From Dietzia timorensis (lineage in GTDB: Bacteria > Actinomycetota > Actinomycetes > Mycobacteriales > Mycobacteriaceae), in the NCBI RefSeq assembly GCF_020742175.1, contig NZ_DYXM01000015.1, forward strand, positions 1 to 11,809: DNA of 11,809 nt, given 5' to 3'. Of this stretch, positions 7,144 through 11,809 are shown piece after piece; within the stretch, counting starts at the first letter, position 1, and every line of letters starts with the position of its first letter. The notes below the pieces were generated by a model that was not told where the DNA came from, searched no databases, and saw only the letters and a program-made list of their open reading frames with translations. Both the position numbers and the translations under genes were made by a program.

Positions 7144-8025
7144 GTGGCCCTGAAACGACTTGACCTGGCCGGAACCACTTGTGTCGTCACCGGCGGCGCA
7201 CGGGGCATCGGTGAGGCGTTGGGGCGCGAGCTCCACGCGCGCGGTGCGTGTGTCGCCTTACTGGACACGGACCTCGAAGAGGCGGAGGCCGTGGCCGCAT
7301 CCCTGGGCGGAGATCGCGTGGTGGCCCTGCGCGCAGACGTCACCGATCCAGCTACTTTGAGCGAAGCGCTGAGGCGGGCGCGCGAGCAGTTCGGCCCGGT
7401 CACCGTGGTGTGCGCGAACGCGGGGATAGCCGCCGGGGCGCACGCCTTCACCATCGACAGCGCGCCGGACGGCCTTTTCGAGCGGATCATCGACGTCAAC
7501 CTGCGCGGTGTATGGAACACCATCCGTGCGACGCGGCAGGACGTGGTGAGCACGAACGGGCATGTGCTCATTACCGCGTCGATGTATGCCTACATCAACG
7601 GGATGATCAATGCGCCGTATGCGGCGTCGAAGGCAGCGGTCGAACAGCTCGGGCGGGCGTTGCGCACCGAGCTTTCCTATTGCGGCGCCTCGGCGGGCGT
7701 GCTGTTCCCGGCGTGGATCCGCACCGACATCTCGAAAGTGGCGTTCGGTGAGGATGAGGTCGCCACCGGATTGGTCGCGCGCGCGATGCCCGGCAAACTC
7801 GGTGCCCGAGTCGAGCCCGCGGAACTCGCACGCATCGCGGTGGACGGTATCGAGCGGCGCAGATCGCGCACCCACGTGCCCGGATTCTTCGGCGTATATT
7901 CCACATTGCGCGGGATCATCAATCCGCTCACCGACTTCGCCTTCGCGCGCGACCGCGTGACGCAGGCGGGTATCCGCCGGATCGACGAGCGAGCCGGCAC
8001 CGGCAACGATCGGAACTGTCCATGA
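7144..8025 (+). CDS. Classical short-chain dehydrogenase/reductase
   Basis: A 293-residue SDR with the full set of classical landmarks: cofactor loop TGGARGIG (residues 16-23), acidic DTD after the second strand (41-43), ADVTD (64-68), CANAG (90-94), IDVNLRG (116-122), catalytic Ser near ITAS (143-146), Tyr159 and Lys163 in YAASK, and PAWIRTDI (189-196). Asp41 after the second strand suggests preference for NAD over NADP. The C-terminal 60 residues, with FFGVYSTLRGIINPLTDFAF, extend beyond the minimal SDR, as in actinobacterial SDRs acting on lipids or steroid-like alcohols; the substrate is unknown. GTG 7144 is preceded by GAGGGAG at about 7 nt. The stop overlaps the next gene's ATG by 4 bp, so the two are one transcriptional and translational unit. 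It is divergent from phoD. Confidence 0.92.
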   Translation: MALKRLDLAGTTCVVTGGARGIGEALGRELHARGACVALLDTDLEEAEAVAASLGGDRVVALRADVTDPATLSEALRRAREQFGPVTVVCANAGIAAGAHAFTIDSAPDGLFERIIDVNLRGVWNTIRATRQDVVSTNGHVLITASMYAYINGMINAPYAASKAAVEQLGRALRTELSYCGASAGVLFPAWIRTDISKVAFGEDEVATGLVARAMPGKLGARVEPAELARIAVDGIERRRSRTHVPGFFGVYSTLRGIINPLTDFAFARDRVTQAGIRRIDERAGTGNDRNCP

Positions 8026-8516
8026 ATCCCACGCCCACCGGCTATTACCGCGAAGGCCGAATCGTCATCGAGCGCCGCCTCGATCTCTCTCCCGGTGAGG
8101 CGTGGGATGCCCTCACCGCATCCGAACACACCGCACGCTGGATCGGCCCATGGTCCGGGGACCCGGCCACCGGATCCATCGACCTTACGATGACGGCGGA
8201 GGAGGGAAGTCCATCGATGTCGCTGCGGATCGACGAGTGTGAGGCCCCGGTCCGCGTGGCGGTGAGCGCCGGCGAGGGCGAGGACGTGTGGATGCTGTTC
8301 GGCGAGGTCCGCGCGGCGGGCGAGGGCGAAAACGGAGCCGTCATCGCGCTCTCGCAGATCACCGACGATCCGGAAAAGACCAGTGCGATCGGCCCCGGAT
8401 GGGAGTTCTACCTCGACCGGCTCGTCGCTGCCGAGACGGGCGGAGATCCCGGGGCGATCGACTTCGATGACTACTACCCGTCCATGGCGGGCTATTATCG
8501 CGCGCTCCCCGGCTGA
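8022..8516 (+). CDS. SRPBCC / AHSA1-like domain protein
   Basis: A 164-residue protein of the START-like SRPBCC superfamily. The first strand GYYREGRIVIERRLDLSPGEAWDALTASEHTARWIGPWSGDP (residues 7-48) is the typical AHSA1 opening: a beta strand, a helix with 'EAWDALT', then 'A-W-I-G'. Alternating strands follow, including MSLRIDECEAPVRVAV and MLFGEVRA, and the C-terminal helix GWEFYLDRLVAAETG (about 126-140) would close the hydrophobic cavity. Such proteins bind or act on hydrophobic ligands in the cytosol; function here is unknown. It starts inside the SDR stop codon (ATGA, 8022-8025), so translation is coupled. Working with the SDR on the same small hydrophobic molecule is a reasonable inference but not shown. 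Confidence 0.85.
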   Translation: MNPTPTGYYREGRIVIERRLDLSPGEAWDALTASEHTARWIGPWSGDPATGSIDLTMTAEEGSPSMSLRIDECEAPVRVAVSAGEGEDVWMLFGEVRAAGEGENGAVIALSQITDDPEKTSAIGPGWEFYLDRLVAAETGGDPGAIDFDDYYPSMAGYYRALPG

Positions 8517-8537
8517 TTCCGAACGCGAACACCGGAA

Positions 8538-8568
8538 GAGCCGCCCACCCGAACCGGATGAGCGGCTC
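8538..8568. terminator. Candidate hairpin between convergent genes
   Basis: GAGCCGC (8538-8544) pairs with GCGGCTC (8562-8568). Inside, CCG (8549-8551) can pair with CGG (8555-8557). It lies 22 bp after the SRPBCC stop and 27 bp before the end of the opposite-strand dehydrogenase gene. A mixed T/A stretch, TCATATATAG, follows on the plus strand. It probably terminates the SDR operon. Confidence 0.5.
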
Positions 8569-8594
8569 CGCCGTCATATATAGAGTGTCGCGGT

Positions 8595-9851
8595 CTACGG
8601 GATGTAGAGCGGTGCAGGGTTGCGCACCGTCGAGGACACGTCCGCGGCCCAGCGCAGCGGACCCGAGGAGGGCGTCCACTCGCCGAGAAGCGTCGAGATC
8701 TTGTACTCCATCTGGGCGCGCAGCCGGTCGAAGGAGTCCTCGTAGTTCTCGCCCACGTAGCCGAGAAGCAGCCACCACGCCCAGGCCACCGCGCCGGCGT
8801 TGGCGATGAAGTCGGGCAGGACGACGACGCCTCGGGCAGCGAGGTCGAGCTCGGCGTCCTCGGTGGTCGCCGCGTTCGCGGCCTCGACAACGATAGAGGC
8901 CTTGATGCCGAGGCAGTTCTCCTCGGTGATCGCGTAGGACACGGCTGCCGGGACCACGATGTCGCAGTCGGTGTGGAGGATGACGTCGCGGTCGAGCAGC
9001 TCCACGCCTGCCGGAACTGCGGCGCGGTCGATCTCGCCGAAGCGGTTGCGGGAGTCGAGCAGAGTGGGAACGTCGAGGCCGGCCGGGTCGTAAAGGGTGC
9101 CTACGGCATCGGCGAGAGCGACGACCTTCATGCCCGCCTCGTGCAGGTAGAAGGCGGCGCCGCCGCCCATCGTGCCGACACCCTGGATGGCGACGGTGGT
9201 GTCGGGGATGTCCCAGCCGCGCACCTTGGATGCGGCGAGACAGGCCTGCGCCACTCCGTAGCCGCCGATGACGTCGCCGAGCGGGCCGCCCGGGGTCGCC
9301 GCATCGAGGCCTGCGTGGACGCGCGCGGTCGTCGCGACCGGATCATCCGAGCGCTCGATTGCCGCGTGGTACGACTGATTCATCCCGAGGCGGGCGAACA
9401 CGGTGTCGACAAGGCTCTGCGGTACGCCGAGGTCCTCGGCCGTGACCCAATGGCGGTCGAGATACGGGCGCATCGCCTCGTAGAAGCGGGTGAGCACGTC
9501 CACCGCGCGCGGGTCCTTTGGGTCGAAATCGACGCCACCCTTGGCTCCGCCGATGGGGAGGTCGAACGCGGCCGTCTTATTCGACATGCCTCGAGCAAGA
9601 TCCTCTACTTCTGTCACGGTGCAGCCGGCGCGCATCCGCGTACCGCCGGTGGCCATGCCCTGGACCATGGTGTCGATGACGAGATATCCGGTGGCGCCGG
9701 TGACGTCGTCGATCCACTGGATTCGCATGTACGGCTCGTGGTGCCTGCGTGTCGGAGTGGAGACCGGCATCGGGGTAGCGGCGTGCAGTACGTCCGTAGT
9801 GGCCGTTGGTTCCGGTGTGGTCGACATGGGGTTGATCGGCGTGAACGTCAT
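8595..9851 (-). CDS. Glu/Leu/Phe/Val-type amino-acid dehydrogenase
   Basis: A 418-residue NAD(P)-dependent oxidative deaminase of the Glu/Leu/Phe/Val dehydrogenase family, which interconverts an L-amino acid and its 2-oxo acid plus ammonia. The substrate domain contains GMSNKTAAFDLPIGGAKGGVDFDP (residues 88-111), with K92 (substrate carboxylate) and K104 (catalytic), and TAEDLGV (137-143) with the catalytic Asp140. The dinucleotide domain has GGYGVAQACL (196-205) and the fingerprint GVGTMG (224-229). All core residues are present. The specificity between glutamate and branched or aromatic amino acids cannot be read reliably; the length fits either. The first 35 residues are a Thr/Pro-rich extension with no signal features. 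GAGGAGG sits about 9 nt before ATG 9851. A LysR gene starts divergently 181 bp away and is the probable regulator. Confidence 0.92.
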   Translation of the reverse strand: MTFTPINPMSTTPEPTATTDVLHAATPMPVSTPTRRHHEPYMRIQWIDDVTGATGYLVIDTMVQGMATGGTRMRAGCTVTEVEDLARGMSNKTAAFDLPIGGAKGGVDFDPKDPRAVDVLTRFYEAMRPYLDRHWVTAEDLGVPQSLVDTVFARLGMNQSYHAAIERSDDPVATTARVHAGLDAATPGGPLGDVIGGYGVAQACLAASKVRGWDIPDTTVAIQGVGTMGGGAAFYLHEAGMKVVALADAVGTLYDPAGLDVPTLLDSRNRFGEIDRAAVPAGVELLDRDVILHTDCDIVVPAAVSYAITEENCLGIKASIVVEAANAATTEDAELDLAARGVVVLPDFIANAGAVAWAWWLLLGYVGENYEDSFDRLRAQMEYKISTLLGEWTPSSGPLRWAADVSSTVRNPAPLYIP

Positions 9852-9941
9852 TGTCGTCGCCTCCTCGCATCTTCTCGATCGGCTGAGTCGGGGGGCTCTG
9901 CCTGTACCTCAAGGATGGCCCCGTGAATGTGACGTAGTCCA

Positions 9942-9969
9942 CTTATAGTTACTGCAGAGGATCGTTCAC
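9942..9969 (-). promoter_or_regulatory. Putative promoter of the amino-acid dehydrogenase
   Basis: On the minus strand GTGAAC (9969-9964), 16-nt spacer, TATAAG (9947-9942). The -10 is good and the -35 moderate. Transcription would begin near 9935, giving a leader of about 84 nt. It lies within the divergent dehydrogenase/LysR region, where LysR proteins usually bind; no unambiguous T-N11-A box stood out. Confidence 0.35.
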
Positions 9970-9975
9970 TTTTTC

Positions 9976-10005
9976 TTGACTATCGAGCGGATTCGCAGGC
10001 AGATA
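9976..10005 (+). promoter_or_regulatory. Putative promoter of the LysR gene
   Basis: TTGACT at 9976-9981 matches the -35 consensus at five of six positions; CAGATA/AGATAA near 10000-10006 could be the -10 at slightly long spacing. This would start transcription near 10013, some 20 nt before the ATG at 10033, and argues that TTG 9976 is a promoter element and not a start codon. Confidence 0.35.
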
Positions 10006-10032
10006 AGCCGCGAGCGGCCTAATCTCACGGGT

Positions 10033-10962
10033 ATGGAGGTCTCGCTTCACAGGCTCAAGCTCCTTCGCGAGTTGCGGTACCGGGGCACGGTCACCGCTGT
10101 CGCCGAGGCGCTGCACTACACCACGTCTGCCGTCTCCCAGCAGTTGTCGCTGTTGGAGAAGGAAACCGGCGCCGCGCTGTTCGAGAGGCGGGGCAGGCGC
10201 ATCGTGCTCACCGAATCGGGAGAGCTACTCGCCGATCACTCGGAGTCGATCCTCGATGCCGTGGAGAACGCTGGTAACGCGATCGAATCTCTCCGCGACG
10301 GCATGCGCGCTACGCTGCGTGCCGGCGTGTGGGCCTCGGTCGCGACGGGGTTGCTCCCCACAGGGTTGGCGATGCTTGCCGAGAGTTCCCCGGGGATCGA
10401 GGTGCGCTCGGTCGAGCTCGCCCCGGAGGCCACCTCGGAAGCCGTGCGCGACGGCACGCTCGACCTGTCCTTCGTTATCGACTACTCGAACTACCCCATG
10501 CCGCGCACCCAACAACTCGAGCGTCGGCCGATCGCGGTGGAGAATCTGTACGCCGCCGTCCCGGTCGCGGAGGCGACCGATGGGCCCGTCGCGCTGTCCT
10601 CGCTCGCGGGGCGCGAATGGATCCTGTCGGATTCGCGCTCGCACTTCGGCCGAGCCGTCCGGCTCGCCTGTCGCGAGGCAGGGTTCGAGCCCGATGTTCG
10701 CCATGTCGTCGGTGAGCAGTCGACTGCACTCGCTCTCGTCGCCGCCGGGCTTGGTGTGACCCTCGTGTCGGACCTCGGGGCGTTCGTACGTCCGGAGGGC
10801 ATCGCGCTTGTGCCGTTGGAAGACGAGCTCGTGCGTAACCTCTCGATCTCCTACCGTGTGCGCGATGCGGAGCGCCCCTCGCTGCGGGAATTCGTAGAGA
10901 CGATGGCCAGTGCCGCGGTGAAGGTCGGGCTCACGGCGCCACAGTCCACTACCAGGAGGTGA
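10033..10962 (+). CDS. LysR-family transcriptional regulator, probable dehydrogenase regulator
   Basis: A 309-residue LysR regulator. From ATG 10033 it begins MEVSLHRLKLLRELRYRGTV, the usual start of this LysR branch, followed by the helix-turn-helix AVAEALHYTTSAVSQQLSLLEKETGAALFERRGRRIVLTESG (residues 22-63), a linker helix (about 65-90), and the periplasmic-binding-like effector domain starting at LRAGVWASVATGLLP. It has the full domain length and no missing parts. The open frame continues upstream to TTG 9976, but that stretch (TIERIRRQISRERPNL) is not family-like and overlaps the probable promoter. The ribosome site before 10033 is weak. LysR proteins commonly regulate the divergent neighbour, here the amino-acid dehydrogenase, using its substrate or product as co-inducer; this is an inference from gene order. 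Confidence 0.92.
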   Translation: MEVSLHRLKLLRELRYRGTVTAVAEALHYTTSAVSQQLSLLEKETGAALFERRGRRIVLTESGELLADHSESILDAVENAGNAIESLRDGMRATLRAGVWASVATGLLPTGLAMLAESSPGIEVRSVELAPEATSEAVRDGTLDLSFVIDYSNYPMPRTQQLERRPIAVENLYAAVPVAEATDGPVALSSLAGREWILSDSRSHFGRAVRLACREAGFEPDVRHVVGEQSTALALVAAGLGVTLVSDLGAFVRPEGIALVPLEDELVRNLSISYRVRDAERPSLREFVETMASAAVKVGLTAPQSTTRR

Positions 10963-11102
10963 CCTTCTTCCGACCCATGTACCTGCGGGTATTCCGAAAA
11001 CCCGGTCCAAACGTTCCTTCGCTCGGGCCTTTCGGGGCTCCGTAGGAAGCGCAAAAGTTCGCGCCGAAGCGGGGTTCAGAAAATCTTGGCAAGCTCATTT
11101 TG

Positions 11103-11118
11103 TGTGAGTTAGGTCACT
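11103..11118. promoter_or_regulatory. CRP/GlxR-family binding site
   Basis: TGTGAGTTAGGTCACT matches the CRP/GlxR consensus TGTGA-N6-TCACA in 9 of 10 fixed positions; only the last base differs. It is 306 bp upstream of the acidic repeat protein start and 141 bp downstream of the LysR stop. In Corynebacteriales, GlxR and its orthologues bind such cAMP-linked sites in promoter regions. The match is seen directly; occupancy is inferred. Confidence 0.6.
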
Positions 11119-11173
11119 TAAAATCGCCCGGATTTCCGATTTTTCGTTTAGGAAGTTGTGATCTGGACCGCGG

Positions 11174-11201
11174 TTCAACTACGGCCGTGCTCGTGTACAT
11201 T
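11174..11201 (+). promoter_or_regulatory. Candidate promoter for the acidic repeat protein
   Basis: TTCAAC (11174-11179), 16-nt spacer, TACATT (11196-11201). Both boxes are partial matches. It lies about 56 bp downstream of the CRP/GlxR-like site, which would then act from an upstream, activating position. It would make a leader of about 200 nt. Confidence 0.3.
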
Positions 11202-11335
11202 CTCGCTGTTATGCGACACACAATGTGCAGCGTGGCGGGATCGACTCGCGCCGGATCGATTGGCCGAATATTAAAGAATTGCAACAAACCTATTTCGAAT
11301 GGGACGCGAAGATGCCCTTATGGTCGGAACCGTGC

Positions 11336-11358
11336 CCGATCGACCGAGTACCGATCGG
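11336..11358 (+). other. Leader hairpin upstream of the acidic repeat protein
   Basis: CCGATCG (11336-11342) and CGATCGG (11352-11358) form a perfect 7-bp stem with a 9-nt loop, 39 bp before the Shine-Dalgarno GGAGG (11398-11402). It could be a 5' leader element or a DNA-binding palindrome. Confidence 0.4.
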
Positions 11359-11408
11359 CGTCACACCAAAACAAAGATGCCCAAGAGTCATCTGATTGGA
11401 GGACTTCC

Positions 11409-11809
11409 ATGGCAGATCTGAACAAGACCACCGGTAAGCACCGCACCAACACGAACCGCACCGTTGCCGCCGCTGCAGGCGCCGGCGCGCTCGGCATTGG
11501 TGTCGCACTCTTCGCACCGGCCTTCGCACAGGCCGCGGACGCACCGGAAGACGTGACCCCGGCTGCGGCCGCCGTTGAGGATGGCACGACCACCGATTCC
11601 GGTTCGCCCGAGGGCACCACGGAAGACCCCGCGGCTGACGACACCACGGACCAGGGTGACGGCACCGATGAGGGCGAAGACGCCGACCAGGGTGACGGCA
11701 CCGACGAGGGCGAAGACGCCGACCAGGGTGACGGCACCGACGAGGGCGAAGACGCCGACGAAGGTGACGACACCGGCGCGCTCGGCTCGCTGCCGGCTTC
11801 GTTCCGGAG
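11409..11809 (+). CDS. Secreted acidic repeat protein (3' end beyond window)
   Basis: No family recognised. From ATG 11409 the frame is open to the right edge: 133 codons, end missing. GGAGG at 11398-11402 lies 6 nt before the ATG. Residues 1-42 form a Sec-type signal peptide: basic n-region with K6, K10, R12 and R17, hydrophobic core TVAAAAGAGALGIGVALFAPA, and cleavage likely after AFA (40) or AQA (42). The mature part is Ala/Thr/Asp/Glu-rich, then from residue 81 come three tandem 12-residue units DQGDGTDEGEDA and a decaying fourth (DEGDDTGALG). The sequence GALGSLPASF after the repeats may start another domain. The DG/DE-rich repeat suggests a flexible, calcium- or cation-binding spacer of a cell-surface or secreted protein; that role is inferred from composition only. 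Confidence 0.8.
   Translation, partial: MADLNKTTGKHRTNTNRTVAAAAGAGALGIGVALFAPAFAQAADAPEDVTPAAAAVEDGTTTDSGSPEGTTEDPAADDTTDQGDGTDEGEDADQGDGTDEGEDADQGDGTDEGEDADEGDDTGALGSLPASFR
11649..11756 (+). repeat. Three 36-bp tandem repeats encoding DQGDGTDEGEDA
   Basis: Units at 11649-11684, 11685-11720 and 11721-11756. Units 2 and 3 are identical; unit 1 differs by one silent T/C change (GAT for GAC). A fourth, diverged unit starts at 11757. The unit length is a multiple of three, so copy number can change without breaking the frame. Confidence 0.95.

Larger units (their letters stand above)
10963..11408. other. Long intergenic region with regulatory signals
   Basis: 446 bp without a convincing gene and visibly richer in A+T than its flanks, especially 11085-11160 and 11270-11400. 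It holds a short inverted repeat CGGGT-N9-ACCCG (10986-11004) and an imperfect hairpin with TTCCT/AGGAA ends around 11014-11052, either of which may help end LysR transcription. It also holds a CRP/GlxR-like site, a candidate promoter, a leader hairpin and a ribosome site, all described separately. Confidence 0.7.

Noticed and set aside
8973..9926. 317-codon plus-strand ORF opposite the dehydrogenase
   Set aside because: Composition shadow of the well-supported minus-strand dehydrogenase; no recognisable motif.
9976..10032. TTG start for the LysR gene
   Set aside because: The extra 19 residues are not LysR-like and the TTG is part of a good -35 box; ATG 10033 matches the family start.
10977..11045. 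22-codon ORF after LysR, with AGGAGG upstream
   Set aside because: The spacing of 17 nt from AGGAGG (which lies inside the LysR end) to ATG is too long, and the peptide has no recognisable feature.
11309..11382. Direct repeat AAGATGCCC in the leader region (11309-11317, 11374-11382)
   Set aside because: Nine-base repeats 65 bp apart are plausible by chance and have no linked structure.
11211..11408. In-frame extension of the acidic protein to ATG 11211
   Set aside because: The frame is open, but the sequence is AT-richer with non-actinobacterial codon use, contains the leader hairpin, and would bury the signal peptide behind 66 residues. ATG 11409 has a strong ribosome site.
11318..11773. 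Minus-strand ORF with Ser/Pro repeats
   Set aside because: It is the complement of the acidic tandem repeats and their signal peptide; the plus strand has the ribosome site and signal peptide.

Overview
The window is high-GC DNA, densely packed on both strands, with strong GC codon bias and several GTG starts. It carries a Tat-exported PhoD phosphatase, a YtrA-type GntR/ABC module and a CRP/GlxR-like operator. These point to an actinobacterium, probably of the Mycobacteriales/Corynebacteriales (Dietzia, Gordonia, Rhodococcus or Corynebacterium relatives). The genus is an inference, because there is no rRNA or marker gene to settle it. No tRNA, rRNA, CRISPR array, transposase or phage gene was seen, and the region reads as ordinary chromosome.

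Layout, left to right. (1) 1-1433, minus strand: a LysR-family regulator that runs off the left edge and, upstream of it, a small four-helix membrane protein. A GC-rich hairpin lies between them, and a 12-codon leader ORF precedes the membrane-protein gene. (2) 1645-2412, plus: an NmrA-like NAD(P)-binding protein, convergent with a RibD_C/dihydrofolate-reductase-like protein (2453-3022, minus). (3) 3149-5274, plus: two perfect inverted repeats, then a three-gene cassette of a YtrA-type GntR repressor, an ABC ATPase and a six-helix permease, closed by a 17-bp hairpin shared with the next, convergent gene. (4) 5390-7024, minus: PhoD-type phosphatase/phosphodiesterase with a Tat signal, divergent from (5) a short-chain dehydrogenase and an SRPBCC/AHSA1-type protein that overlap by 4 bp (7144-8516). 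(6) 8595-9851, minus: a Glu/Leu/Phe/Val-type amino-acid dehydrogenase, divergent from a second LysR regulator (10033-10962) that probably controls it. (7) 10963-11408: a less GC-rich intergenic stretch of about 450 bp with a CRP/GlxR-like site and a leader hairpin. It leads into (8) 11409-11809, a secreted, strongly acidic protein with tandem 12-residue repeats, cut by the right edge.

Three genes are easily missed by a simple complete-ORF search: both edge genes (the left LysR and the acidic repeat protein) have no stop inside the window, and the membrane-protein reading frame extends upstream of its real start. No wholly new defence or mobile system is evident. The most unusual items are the acidic repeat protein with its regulated long leader, the double palindrome in front of the GntR/ABC cassette, and the overlapping leader ORF of the membrane protein.
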